Numbered from the stretch's first letter, positions 44,906-54,464 are shown. The stretch is DNA of 64,000 bases from Anaeromonas frigoriresistens (GCF_016820655.1 NZ_WSFT01000016.1:105643-169642), one strand, 5' to 3'. Program-made: numbers and translations. Notes: generated from the letters alone by a model not told the origin.

Positions 44906-45338
44906 ATTTATACTCTTTTTTATTATTTAAAAATAGGATTAAACAAATTAAAGTTTCAATAATTAAAAGAAATAAAACTATATGATATAAGTCAGGAATT
45001 AATATTTTATCGGATTCAGGTATAATATGATATGTTTCTTTAAAATATCTATTATATGAAATGATTTTCTGCTCAGATGCTCCAAATAATGTATAACGCC
45101 AATGAAAAACAAACTGTATAACTGTCCAAAGTAACACAAATATTGTGAGTATATATTTACCTGTTTTTTCTTTAAAAATAAATAAAATTGATAATCCCAA
45201 AAACATAAGCCACATCACGCCATCAATACTATTCCATGCCGATTCTACAAGAGTTAATCCTCCAATTGAAAATCCCGTCATATCCATGGAAAACCAAAGA
45301 AATAATATTGCTATTGAAATAATACAAATCTTTTTCAT
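44895..45338 (-). CDS. Four-helix membrane protein, 147 aa
   Basis: Not recognised. A signal-like N-terminal helix, two central helices and a C-terminal helix are predicted. GGGGGATGAG precedes the ATG. It overlaps the RdgB-like gene, implying joint expression. Confidence 0.65.
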   Translation of the reverse strand: MKKICIISIAILFLWFSMDMTGFSIGGLTLVESAWNSIDGVMWLMFLGLSILFIFKEKTGKYILTIFVLLWTVIQFVFHWRYTLFGASEQKIISYNRYFKETYHIIPESDKILIPDLYHIVLFLLIIETLICLILFLNNKKEYKYEL

Positions 45339-45422
45339 CTCATCCCCCTATCTTAAACTTCAAAAATTGATAAATACTTTGTCTTTATTGACTATTATTT
45401 CTATTTAACTATAGAACATCAG

Positions 45423-46019
45423 TTATATACATCTAAAGTCCAAAATATCAATCCTTATTTTATTTTCCAATATCTCCAAAGCCTTAGAATAATCATTTTC
45501 ATACTCACCAAAGGTTTCATTCTTTAGGAACTGAAAACCTGCCTGTAGATAAATACCTATTGCTTTATAACTCCATGTTTGAGTATGAAGATATACCTTT
45601 TCATCCCCATCAACCTCTAACATTCTTTTCAAAGTTTGAAATACAATTGCCTTCCCTAATCCTAGCCCTTGATATTCTGGTTTTACTCCAATCCAATTTA
45701 GTGAGGGATCCTTCTTTTCTCCAGTATAGTTCCACCATATTGTTGAAGTAGCAACTTTTTCACCACTTTCTGTTTCTATGAATATCATGCGACGTTCCAG
45801 CTCTTTTGAGTAAGGTAAATACTCATCATTAAAATACTCTATAGCTTCTGAAATATTATCAAATTCTCCTACTGATGTTTCTATTTCTGCCCAATATTCT
45901 TCATCACCAATAGAATACATTGAAAAATAATACCCGTCAGGTAATTTTACCTCTGGAATATCTATACCTGCATTACGGCGCATAATTATATTAAAATATG
46001 GAATAGATTTATCAAGCAT
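45423..46019 (-). CDS. GNAT acetyltransferase
   Basis: 198 residues with WIGVKPEYQGLGLGKAIVFQ as acetyl-CoA loop and TWSYKAIGIYLQAGF as C-terminal motif. The first 100 residues carry an aspartate/glutamate-rich segment. The substrate is unknown. Confidence 0.88.
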   Translation of the reverse strand: MLDKSIPYFNIIMRRNAGIDIPEVKLPDGYYFSMYSIGDEEYWAEIETSVGEFDNISEAIEYFNDEYLPYSKELERRMIFIETESGEKVATSTIWWNYTGEKKDPSLNWIGVKPEYQGLGLGKAIVFQTLKRMLEVDGDEKVYLHTQTWSYKAIGIYLQAGFQFLKNETFGEYENDYSKALEILENKIRIDILDFRCI

Positions 46020-46070
46020 TTCTTTAACCTCTCTTTATCAGGAATTATTATAATTTCTATTTAAAAAATT

Positions 46071-46883
46071 TTAATTTTCACTACTCTTCTTCTTCCAAAT
46101 CTTCTTTATCTTTTTATATTCACATGGATCTAACTGTATTTTAAATTTATCATTTAAGTAAATAATATATTCATTTGATGAATTGATTTTTTCTATACTT
46201 TTAACTTTCATATTAGTAGATATTAATTTATCATGCTTTAATGATATTCTTCCATCTTCTTTTTCAAGAGAACAAAAAATGTTCTTCTTGAAAATTGATT
46301 CATCATTATGTGTAAAATAGTTTATTCTATCTTTAAAATTATTCATCTGCATCTCTTTAGTCTTAAAAATATATTCTCTTTTAAAGTTGTTTAATTCCTG
46401 TGAATATTTCATTAACTCAAAGTGTGTCTTATCAATTGATACTATTTTAAATAATCCTTTATTATCTTTTTGAACAATGTCTAATTCAAACTCTAGAGGT
46501 TCTAAAAAATTATCACCGAATCCTACATCAACAATGTATTTTTTTTCATTCAAATTTACCAATATTAGCATATGATCAAAATATGATCCCTTTGGTTCTA
46601 TAACCTTTCCACCTAATACTTTTACACTAAATCCAATACTTTTCAGCAAGTAAGATAATAACCAATTTAGTTCGTAACATATTCCTCCACGTTTCTCAAT
46701 CACTATTTTTCTGTATAATGATTGAACATCTGTTTTAATATTATTATTTAGATGTATGTCCAAGTTTTCAAATGGGACGGTCAATAGATGTTGTTTTTGG
46801 ATTAATTTTAATGAATTAAAATTAACATCTATATTAATATTTAAATCTATGTTTATCCTTTCTAAGTAACTTTGTATCTCCAT
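46071..46883 (-). CDS. nat: Arylamine N-acetyltransferase
   Basis: 270 residues. The cysteine-protease-like triad is complete: Cys69 in RGGICYELN, His104 in FDHMLILV and Asp119 in VDVGFGD. It transfers acetyl groups to arylamines or hydrazines. The ATG at 46883 is fixed by AAAGGAG 7 nt upstream. Confidence 0.93.
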   Translation of the reverse strand: MEIQSYLERINIDLNINIDVNFNSLKLIQKQHLLTVPFENLDIHLNNNIKTDVQSLYRKIVIEKRGGICYELNWLLSYLLKSIGFSVKVLGGKVIEPKGSYFDHMLILVNLNEKKYIVDVGFGDNFLEPLEFELDIVQKDNKGLFKIVSIDKTHFELMKYSQELNNFKREYIFKTKEMQMNNFKDRINYFTHNDESIFKKNIFCSLEKEDGRISLKHDKLISTNMKVKSIEKINSSNEYIIYLNDKFKIQLDPCEYKKIKKIWKKKSSEN

Positions 46884-47003
46884 TTTATTCTCCTTTATAA
46901 CCATAAATAATCAGTAATAGATAACAATTTTAATAACTCTTGCATTTATACACCCCGTTTTTCTTCTTTATATTAACCTCTTGATTAATCAATAAGAAGT
47001 TAC

Positions 47004-47864
47004 TTATAAATTAGTCAAAACATAATCCATATGTTTGCAACCAATTTCAGATGCTACGGATTTGCATTTTGCTCTCAATAAATAGAAGATCTTTTTATCA
47101 ACAACATTACTTAGTGTTTCAAAGTTAGCTTGTCCTTTACTGATAATGAGGTCTGCTTTATCAAATTCATTCCTAAAATCTTCTGAGCAATCACTAAGTA
47201 TTGTTCCTTGTGCTGTATGACCGTTATCTATTACATTTACTAAATCTACTACTCCTATTTCAATTGCATCATCCATTGTAGCATCATTAACTATTGGACC
47301 ACCCTTTACAACAAATGTGACTTTATCTTTCGGAAGTTCCTGCAGTAGAAACTTATCAAATACAATTTCCCCTGAATTATCTGCAATATACATTATCTTT
47401 TTTGAATTATTAATCGCATCTCTTAGAGCAATTGATCCTGTTCCAAATAGATCATGTTTAATACTATCTTCTATGGATTTAACGATATCTGAATACTTTG
47501 CATCTATACCTACTGAAAAATCAATAATATTCCCTGCAATAGCTAATCTACAAGCTAAATCAAATTCATCTGCTGCATTTTCAAGCCATTTTTCTTCTAT
47601 TATTTTTTCTGATATTTTTACTGCCATACTATTGTAATCTTCCTTTAGTCTTTTATATGGGTCATTATTTCCAGTGATCCTCTTAGCATGTTGATGCATT
47701 TTAAAAGCTATTTCAGGTGCTGATAGATTAAAATCAATCTCACTTAACTCTTTCAATGATTCTCTTATAATTTTTTCTTGATCTGCCCTATCCTCTGTCA
47801 CTTCTTCTGCGATTTCAACAGCTTGTCTCGCAAGACAGTGAATGCACTCCCTAGATATCTTCAT
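47004..47864 (-). CDS. DUF89/ARMT1-like damage-control phosphatase
   Basis: 286 residues with the N-terminal CIHC pair, the metal-site IADNSGEIVFD and the SKGQANFETL segment of the DUF89 family. These metal-dependent phosphatases remove damaged sugar or metabolite phosphates. GGAGGTACAAA precedes the ATG. Confidence 0.9.
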   Translation of the reverse strand: MKISRECIHCLARQAVEIAEEVTEDRADQEKIIRESLKELSEIDFNLSAPEIAFKMHQHAKRITGNNDPYKRLKEDYNSMAVKISEKIIEEKWLENAADEFDLACRLAIAGNIIDFSVGIDAKYSDIVKSIEDSIKHDLFGTGSIALRDAINNSKKIMYIADNSGEIVFDKFLLQELPKDKVTFVVKGGPIVNDATMDDAIEIGVVDLVNVIDNGHTAQGTILSDCSEDFRNEFDKADLIISKGQANFETLSNVVDKKIFYLLRAKCKSVASEIGCKHMDYVLTNL

Positions 47865-47929
47865 TTTGTACCTCCATTATTACCAGTCATTTTTTAGTTT
47901 TACATACTTATCATAAAATATCAACACTA

Positions 47930-48541
47930 CTATGTTAGGTGACTGTAAGACTCTTTAAAATACTCAAATGCTTTGATTGAATCTAAATGATACAACTTTA
48001 AGCTTTCTTTATTTTTATTTAAATCCCTTAGATAATATAACATAGCATTTTCTTTAGAAACCTTTATTACATTTCTAATTTCATCAGCTATTTCTTTATA
48101 TCCTTCTTCTTTCCAACTCATTTTATCAGCTAAGAAAACTTCCATTTCTATAACACTTGGATTTGCTCGTGATGTTGTATGGTATCTTACTGCATCCAAT
48201 ATCCTCTTATCTTTTATATTAAATACTTTCTCTGCAATATATCTAGATATCTTCTGATGTAAAATTGATGGAAGTAATTTTTCTTCCTCTGTTACTTCAA
48301 TATGATTTTTTTTACAAAAATCCAATATTTCATCATACTTAACAACTCTTCCTAAATCATGACAATAACAAGCAGTTTCACTTCCTTCTTCAATAAATCC
48401 ATATTCTCCTTTTATATTATATAATTCTTCAACAACATCTAAGGTATGTTGATATGTTTCTTCATTATGAAATTTAATAAAGTATTCTTTTATATCGGAT
48501 TTAAAGTTATTGGATGTTTGGAAGGTTAAATAATCTCTCAT
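47930..48541 (-). CDS. HD-domain phosphohydrolase
   Basis: 203 residues. CHDLGRV (the HD pair), an earlier His and later LHQKISRYIAEKVF and RYHTT place it among YqeK/HD superfamily metal-dependent phosphohydrolases. The substrate is likely a nucleotide; details are unknown. Confidence 0.88.
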   Translation of the reverse strand: MRDYLTFQTSNNFKSDIKEYFIKFHNEETYQHTLDVVEELYNIKGEYGFIEEGSETACYCHDLGRVVKYDEILDFCKKNHIEVTEEEKLLPSILHQKISRYIAEKVFNIKDKRILDAVRYHTTSRANPSVIEMEVFLADKMSWKEEGYKEIADEIRNVIKVSKENAMLYYLRDLNKNKESLKLYHLDSIKAFEYFKESYSHLT

Positions 48542-48599
48542 ACTTGAAAATTCCCCTTTCTTATCTCACAAATATAAAAACTTTAAGTTATTATATTTA

Positions 48600-49010
48600 T
48601 CATTTAGTATTTGATATTTCTTTTATGAATTTTTTACCTATATCACTTAAATCATGATCTTCTACTTCCCCAAAAGTCCATCCAAATCCATCCTTTTTAT
48701 ATCTTGGAAAGACATGCATATGATAGTGTCCAATATCGTTAAATTCTCCACCATTTTGCATAATGCTATATCCATCCAGATTAAATTGTTTCTTTAAAAC
48801 CCTTATCATCATTTTTGATACTTCCATAATTTTGGATGACTCCTCAAAGCTTAACTCATCTAAATCTAATTTATGTTTTCGAGGTATTATTAATAAATGT
48901 CCTTTATTTATTGGATCTATATCTAAAAAAACAATCACTAACTCGTCTTCATATATAATATTTGCTTTAATTTCACCTTGAACAATTTTACAAAACATAC
49001 AGTTTTCCAT
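48600..49010 (-). CDS. HIT-family nucleotide hydrolase/transferase
   Basis: 136 residues with an N-terminal CMFCKI zinc-type motif and the histidine triad H95-x-H97-x-H99 in GHYHMHVFP. It probably cleaves AMP-linked dinucleotides or aminoacyl adenylates. Confidence 0.93.
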   Translation of the reverse strand: MENCMFCKIVQGEIKANIIYEDELVIVFLDIDPINKGHLLIIPRKHKLDLDELSFEESSKIMEVSKMMIRVLKKQFNLDGYSIMQNGGEFNDIGHYHMHVFPRYKKDGFGWTFGEVEDHDLSDIGKKFIKEISNTK

Positions 49011-49032
49011 ATATATAACTCCTTTTTTTATA

Positions 49033-49125
49033 CTAAGTATAACTCAAAGACTTCATTTCAAATTCTAAAACCCACTGAGGATTATAAGGTTTAAGTCTTA
49101 CTAGTCCTTTTGGTAAACCTAGCAT
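49033..49125 (-). pseudogene. Remnant of a GrpB/UPF0157-family gene
   Basis: A 30-codon frame begins MLGLPKGLVRLKPYNPQW, the conserved start of GrpB-family nucleotidyltransferase-like proteins, then breaks into unrelated codons and a stop. The full family length is about 170 residues, so only the N-terminus survives. Its first codons overlap the 3' end of the adenylyltransferase gene. Confidence 0.65.
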
Positions 49126-49904
49126 AATAGGTTTCTATCTTTAGGTAATTCGCAGTAATCATAAAGATTAATTTCATTTAACATATAATAGGCAAATTTA
49201 ATATATAGTTCCTTTCTATATCTCATTTTATCTAATTTATCTGTATAAACATTCAATGCATCCTCTATAAGATATTTATATTTTTGTGGTAGTATCTTTT
49301 TGCCCCAATTTCCCCCTTCAAGCTTTGAAGATATAACATTTTCTTTTATGAAGTATAGAACTCTACATAAATTAAGAATAATATAAACTGGATTATCCAC
49401 TATATCATCCTTTGCATTTGTAATATCATAAAATATTGAATCTATATAAGCTTCCCTAGGCACATTATCAAATACCTCATCTATATCTTCACCGTAAAGA
49501 CAAACACCCCTGTGTTTAATAATCGTCATGTGTGCTGCCAGATCTTTGTCTACATCATCTCCACAAATATAATCTTCATTAGAAAGATACTTATCTCGAT
49601 GAAAATTAGAGTAATGAAGTTCAAAGGGAGTAGGATAAATAAAATTGATTGCATATTTTTCTAAAATAACACTCATTTCTATACCTTTCTCAGGTAAATT
49701 ATCTATATATAATATTGATGATATAAGTTCTTTTTTCATTGTTATACTAAGAGGTTCTCTAACCACTGCAAGAAAATCTATATCACTTGAATCAGTGTAA
49801 CATCCCATAGCTAATGAACCATGTAAGTATACTCCAACAAGATTAAAACCTAATATTTCCTTAAATTTATTAACTATAATATCTAATATTTTAAATGGTT
49901 CCAC
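49119..49904 (-). CDS. AadA-like nucleotidyltransferase with DUF4111 domain
   Basis: 261 residues. The NTase core GSLAMGCYTDSSDIDFLAVV and the C-terminal helical DUF4111 part match aminoglycoside O-adenylyltransferase-like proteins. Whether it acts on drugs is unknown; chromosomal homologues are common in Clostridia. The start is GTG at 49904, 8 nt behind AAGGAG; a GTG three codons earlier abuts the site. Confidence 0.85.
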   Translation of the reverse strand: MEPFKILDIIVNKFKEILGFNLVGVYLHGSLAMGCYTDSSDIDFLAVVREPLSITMKKELISSILYIDNLPEKGIEMSVILEKYAINFIYPTPFELHYSNFHRDKYLSNEDYICGDDVDKDLAAHMTIIKHRGVCLYGEDIDEVFDNVPREAYIDSIFYDITNAKDDIVDNPVYIILNLCRVLYFIKENVISSKLEGGNWGKKILPQKYKYLIEDALNVYTDKLDKMRYRKELYIKFAYYMLNEINLYDYCELPKDRNLLC

Positions 49905-50014
49905 ACTGTACACTCCTTAGTAGATAATCATTCATATTATTACTTAAATTAGAATACTTCTTATAAAATACTCAAAATTATCATATACAAACTTGTCAGT
50001 TGTACACTATAGCT

Positions 50015-50809
50015 TTAAGTAAAATTATCTTTAAGTTCGTCAAATAAGATTTCATAGAATCTATCCTTATCATGTTGTTCATTCCATGGATAATGACCAC
50101 AATTATCTAATAAAATAAACTTAATATTTTTAATAACCTTTGATAATGGTTCCTTTACCCCTTGATAAGGATGTGGATCATAATCTCCATGTATTACAAC
50201 TACTGGACTTTTTATATTATTTCCTATATCTAATAACTCCCCTTTCTTTCTTAATTCGCTTATCTCAGGCATAATCTGCATAAAAATTTTAGGTTGATAT
50301 TTAACTATTTCATTTTCACTAACTATAGGTCTATATGAGTCTGCTTTAGTCATTATATTTCCAAGCTCTTTAAACACCTGGTTTAAGTTATCTGTATCTA
50401 AATTGTGTAATAACTCGCTCAACTGATTTATTCTTTGTTTTTCTTCTTCAGTGAAACGACTATTTCTAGTATTATTCATTAAATGAAGATATTTTGCATC
50501 ATAGGGTCCACTACCAACTATAATTAATTTTTTTACATATTTTGAATGCTTTGCTGCAAACATATAAGATAACCATGCACCCCATGAATGACCAATTAAT
50601 GTTATTGGTTTATTACAGTATTTCTCTATTACCTCTCTTAACTCATTAATCTGTTCCTCTATGTAATCCTTAGTTTGAAAAGGTTCTATAACTCCGATTT
50701 TTTTAGATAATACTCTTGCTACTGGTGCAACACTACCCGGTGCCCCTGGTCCACCATGTACAACTATCGCTTCATATGGTTTATCTCCATATAATCTTAA
50801 ATTCTCCAT
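50015..50809 (-). CDS. Alpha/beta hydrolase
   Basis: 264 residues with the oxyanion HGGPGAPGS, nucleophile GHSWGAW and terminal DNCGHYPWNE His. The HGGPG motif points to the proline-iminopeptidase-like or haloperoxidase-like group. It is cytosolic. Repeat copy D lies upstream. Confidence 0.9.
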   Translation of the reverse strand: MENLRLYGDKPYEAIVVHGGPGAPGSVAPVARVLSKKIGVIEPFQTKDYIEEQINELREVIEKYCNKPITLIGHSWGAWLSYMFAAKHSKYVKKLIIVGSGPYDAKYLHLMNNTRNSRFTEEEKQRINQLSELLHNLDTDNLNQVFKELGNIMTKADSYRPIVSENEIVKYQPKIFMQIMPEISELRKKGELLDIGNNIKSPVVVIHGDYDPHPYQGVKEPLSKVIKNIKFILLDNCGHYPWNEQHDKDRFYEILFDELKDNFT

Positions 50810-50859
50810 TTAATTAATATCTCTCCTTCAAAACTATATTATCAATTTTAAAGTTCATT

Positions 50860-51005
50860 GAATATTCTATATATAATTCTCTAATTATTAATATAATCCC
50901 TGCTAATTTTTCTTTTTCTTCCATCTTTTTAATATAAATAAATTTAATATTAAAAATAAAGGATTTTCAAAAGAAAGATTCTTCACTTAGTTTAGAATTA
51001 CTTCG
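50860..51005 (-). repeat. Dispersed intergenic repeat, copy D (extended form)
   Basis: It begins GAATATTCTATATATAATTC and ends with TTTTCAAAAGAAAGATTCTT then CACTTAGTTTAGAATTAC. Copy E has the same two ends, so these two copies seem to be fuller forms of the element. Confidence 0.5.
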
Positions 51006-51444
51006 GTAGTAGAGCCTACTGGATATGCCTTTATATAATATTATTTTTTTAACAATATATTTTTTGATAAGTATATTTTCTTATTTCATAAATTATCAAA
51101 TAATGTCAATAATACCTTATTATAATAAAAAAACCCTCGAATATATTTTATAATATAAAGAATATTCTTTATATTATATCTATTCAGTACTAACTTATAA
51201 AATAATATTTTATGTGAGATTTATACAGGGAAGATCTAACATAGAATTATTTAGTCAAAATATACCTATTTAACTACTAATACAATATTTATTAATTTAT
51301 AAACGTCATAATACTTTACATAACAATCAATGATAAAATTGGACATATTTCATTAAAAAAATTAGTTTTTATATTTTTTATGAATATTACCCTGGGTTTT
51401 ATAATAAAATATATTAATCTTTCTAAATCATAGGAGGTAATATT
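51006..51444. other. AT-rich gap without a convincing gene
   Basis: I see no gene. A perfect 28-bp AT palindrome (51150-51177, half ATAATATAAAGAAT) lies here, and the AGGAGG before the 51445 frame is at the right end. Confidence 0.6.
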
Positions 51445-51616
51445 TATGGACAAGGAGTTATACATTGTTTGCAAGAAGTTTATTGATTATGCTGATGTTC
51501 TTTTAAAAAATCAGAGTATTAGTATAGATACATATAATGAAATGACAAGATTAAAACAACAGTTTATTATGGACTATGAAAAATCACACATAAAAAATAA
51601 GAGTCATGTTTCATGA
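51445..51616 (+). pseudogene. Frameshifted small gene, about 56 codons
   Basis: A strong AGGAGG and ATG open MDKELYIVCKKF, which hits a stop after a four-T run at about 51478-51481. With one T fewer, the frame continues IDYADVLLKNQSISIDTYNE to a TGA inside a long hairpin. It may be a broken gene or a sequencing slip. The product would be a small soluble helical protein of unknown family. Confidence 0.6.
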
Positions 51617-51639
51617 CTCTTATTTTTTATGTGTGATTT
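51581..51639 (+). terminator. 28-bp perfect hairpin terminator overlapping coding
   Basis: 28-nt perfectly paired arms enclose a TTT loop. The left arm covers the last codons of the frameshifted small gene. It is the same design as the other long palindromic terminators of this window. Confidence 0.85.
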
Positions 51640-51758
51640 CCCTAGTAAGTTCTTCTTTTTTCCTAGAACTCCTTTATTTTTATAATTGTTAATAATTCAT
51701 GGAACAATTTTCATCTTACTTAAGTCTAATATATAAAATCAAGAGAGGAGATATTAGG

Positions 51759-52199
51759 ATGAAAAAATTTAGCATATTCTTAATTATAATTCTATTAATG
51801 ATATCAATTGCAGGATGTACACAGGATTCTAAAGCACCCTCAAGTGACGATAATTCATCAACAGATGGTGATAGCCAATTTGTAGAATATGGTGTTGCTG
51901 GTAATATCACTGAGATAACAGTATCTGAAGATGATTCTATTTTAGGTACAATTCATGTGGAAGGACCTAAAGATAATGGTGCTACATATGATAACGCAAT
52001 AGTCACAGTTTTACCTGATACAAAAATTTATTCAAATGATACTGTTAATTTTAAAGACTTAGAAGTGGGGATGTATGTAGAAATCTTCTTTAAAGGAGAA
52101 GTAAAGGAATCATATCCAGTCCAAGCTGATGCTAAGCAAATTAATATTATTCCTGATGATCCAGTTAAGAATGAAAGTGATGAGCAGGATGGAGAGTAA
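51759..52199 (+). CDS. Lipoprotein, DUF3221-like
   Basis: 146 residues with lipobox ISIAGC (Cys20), a Ser/Asp-rich linker and a beta-barrel-like domain with VEYGVAGNITEITVSEDD and VGMYVEIFFKGEVKESYPVQ, resembling DUF3221/OB-like export proteins. GAGAGGAGAT precedes the ATG at 51759; a longer frame from 51699 lacks a Shine-Dalgarno. Confidence 0.8.
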   Translation: MKKFSIFLIIILLMISIAGCTQDSKAPSSDDNSSTDGDSQFVEYGVAGNITEITVSEDDSILGTIHVEGPKDNGATYDNAIVTVLPDTKIYSNDTVNFKDLEVGMYVEIFFKGEVKESYPVQADAKQINIIPDDPVKNESDEQDGE

Positions 52200-52258
52200 T
52201 CTAAGGATTTTTAGCTTATTAGAAATGAAATTGATTCTATTAAAATAACTTTCTACTT

Positions 52259-52292
52259 TTAAAGGGAGAGCCACAAATGGACTCTCCTTTTA
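52259..52292 (+). terminator. Terminator of the lipoprotein gene
   Basis: AAAGGGAGAG pairs with CTCTCCTTT around a CCACAAATGGA loop, followed by T4. Confidence 0.7.
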
Positions 52293-52398
52293 TCATTTTC
52301 TTAATAAGATCGGTCTACTTATATAAAGAATGGTCAGTAGCCTTTTTCTATTTAATATTTTTTTGATATTATTAGTTATATAGATATATTATTTATTA

Positions 52399-53463
52399 TT
52401 AAACAGAAATACTTTCGTTGAAAAAGTCACACCAAATCTTTTTATTAAAGTTAGAGCACATACCATAGGTTTGTAGTTCATTTATGTAATCTTTTATTTT
52501 TAAATAATCAATAGTAATTTTTTGAGTGTTTATATTCTTCATAATACTAATCGTCTTTTCAACATCATTAGATTTTATATAAGAATAGAGACAATCTAAT
52601 ATAAGGGTTCCTTCAGTTTTAGATGCATCCTCTAAATACTCAGCCCATTCATGCCACTCTAATTCAGTTAAATCAGTTAGATTTTCAATTGGTGGATATG
52701 AAGAAAAAGAGTAATAATTATTTTTGTATGTAAACCCTAATTTTTCAGCTATTGTGATAGACCCTTTATTTGAGTCAACACAAAGCCAATCAATTTTTTT
52801 GTATCCTTTAGCAAAACAATCTTTTATGGTTGCAGATACAACCATTCTTCCTAAACCATTATTTCTATATCTTTCATCCGTATGTACTCCAATTGCAATC
52901 TTATCTTCAAAATAACAATCACTCAATGACCAACTTACTATTACTTTATTATTATGTATGAAATATCCTGAACCATATTTTTGAAATTTTTCATCATCAC
53001 CCCAACTTTCAAGCCAACCCAGTACTTCATCTGAGTTATCATAGTCTTTTAGTTTTATAATTGATAAATCCACTTTTTCTATTTCATATCCTTCCGGTAA
53101 TTTCAAATCACATTCTAAAAACTTATCAATCTCTAATTCATAATGTCTTCTTATGTATTTTCTAATAAAAGAATTCTTATGAATAGTTGGTATTTTGTCA
53201 ATCCATTCACTTGAATCGGGAGTTAATTGATCCCAAAAATCAACTTTTGAATTTACTTGAGAATTAAAATCTTCATCATTAGATGCACCTGTAATTAGAC
53301 TACACTCATTAGTTTTTATTAGTGCTACAGTTGGATGTTCAATATCGTTAACATATATCTCCCCAGGCATACTGCCATTGATAACAGAAAATACAGATAA
53401 CTCATCTTGTGTTTTAATTAAATGAGTTACTTTTTTAAATTCTTTACGTTCTAATTTAATCAT
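52399..53463 (-). CDS. GNAT-type acetyltransferase with long flanking domains
   Basis: 354 residues. A central to C-terminal GNAT domain has GVHTDERYRNNGLGRMVVSA and DSNKGSITIAEKLGF. It is flanked by an N-terminal domain of about 130 residues and a C-terminal helical tail of about 80 residues, as in the GNAT_acetyltr_2-like zwittermicin-resistance type. GGGAGATATT precedes the ATG. Confidence 0.85.
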   Translation of the reverse strand: MIKLERKEFKKVTHLIKTQDELSVFSVINGSMPGEIYVNDIEHPTVALIKTNECSLITGASNDEDFNSQVNSKVDFWDQLTPDSSEWIDKIPTIHKNSFIRKYIRRHYELEIDKFLECDLKLPEGYEIEKVDLSIIKLKDYDNSDEVLGWLESWGDDEKFQKYGSGYFIHNNKVIVSWSLSDCYFEDKIAIGVHTDERYRNNGLGRMVVSATIKDCFAKGYKKIDWLCVDSNKGSITIAEKLGFTYKNNYYSFSSYPPIENLTDLTELEWHEWAEYLEDASKTEGTLILDCLYSYIKSNDVEKTISIMKNINTQKITIDYLKIKDYINELQTYGMCSNFNKKIWCDFFNESISV

Positions 53464-53636
53464 TTAATATCTCCCTATAATTATTTATTTTTAATATCCA
53501 TTACACTTATTCTTTTCTTAACAAAACTCAAATAACTTGCTCTTATTTTAGGTGACCTCTTTTTGTTTTTTTGTTTCTCTTTTTTTATATACAAGAATTC
53601 TAAGGTAATATGAACTTAAAGATTTGCCTCTTTCGA

Positions 53637-53815
53637 TAATATTTAGAATATTCTTTATATACTTCTCTTTTTATCATGTAATTCCTTCTATTGTTTTCTT
53701 TTTTCACATTCTTTTATGTAGAGTAAAATATATTATAATAAAAACTGTTCATTTCATTATTCATTATAGTAAAAGTGTTTTCAAAAATAAGATCTTTCAC
53801 TATGTTCAGGATGAC
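53637..53815 (-). repeat. Dispersed intergenic repeat, copy E (extended form)
   Basis: It starts AATATTTAGAATATTCTTTA and ends TTTTCAAAAATAAGATCTTT then CACTATGTTCAGGATGAC. The minus-strand start GTCATCCTGAACATAGTGAA belongs to the GTCATTCTGAGCGAAGTGAA-type sequence seen scattered in many Firmicute genomes. No gene is present in 53464-53879. Confidence 0.5.
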
Positions 53816-53879
53816 ACAACTTTTAATCTTATTAATAAAAAAATATATGGATAGACGTAGGTATAATAAATTATATTTT

Positions 53880-54355
53880 TTAAAAAGTAATGGTTTTATA
53901 ACCTTCTTTTAAATACTTAGTAAGTAGTTCTCCCATATATTTAACTTCAATATTTAAATTTTCTAGTTTATCTGTAGCTCTATAGCTATCTGCACATGCT
54001 CTACATGCAACTATTTCAACCCCTATTTCCATCTTTTTAAAAATATGGTCTTGTAAATTCTTACCTTCACTTAATAACTTTGAATATAATCCCCAAATTA
54101 TTAATGTGATGTCTTTCCACCAATTTCTAATTTTTGAATTAAGTACATACATAAATACCATATTAAGAGCTACTTCTTTATCTCCGCTCTTCCATTGAGT
54201 AAAATATCAACTTTATTTCCAACTAATTTTTCAAATAATACTTTTAAATGGTTATCTTTTTGTGATTCCTTTTGCTTTTCATTCATTGACATCCAATCAT
54301 ATTGAAAATACGGAAGACATGGTACATACTCCATATAAGGATTCATATTATACAT
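53880..54355 (-). pseudogene. DsrE-like gene split by one frameshift
   Basis: The upstream frame starts at 54355 with AGGGGT and encodes MYNMNPYMEYVPCLPYFQYD to NKVDILL. The downstream frame supplies QWKSGDKEVALNMVFMYVLN to KYLKEGYKTITF. Joined near 54192-54202 by a single-base correction, they give a DsrE/DsrF-like protein with a conserved Cys-Ala-Asp region (ACRACAD). Without the shift only a truncated DsrE fragment would be made. The DsrE family is linked to sulfur transfer. Confidence 0.8.
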
Positions 54356-54464
54356 TGATTTACCCCTAACTTACATTTTACTTATTATATATATTAAAAT
54401 AAGGAATGGCACAATATTATACCATCCCTTTGAATTGATCTCTATTATAGCCTATATACTTTAC

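Noticed and set aside
54170..54355. Separate 61-aa gene upstream of DsrE
   Set aside because: Joined by one base it completes the DsrE N-terminus, so it is treated as the first half of a split gene.
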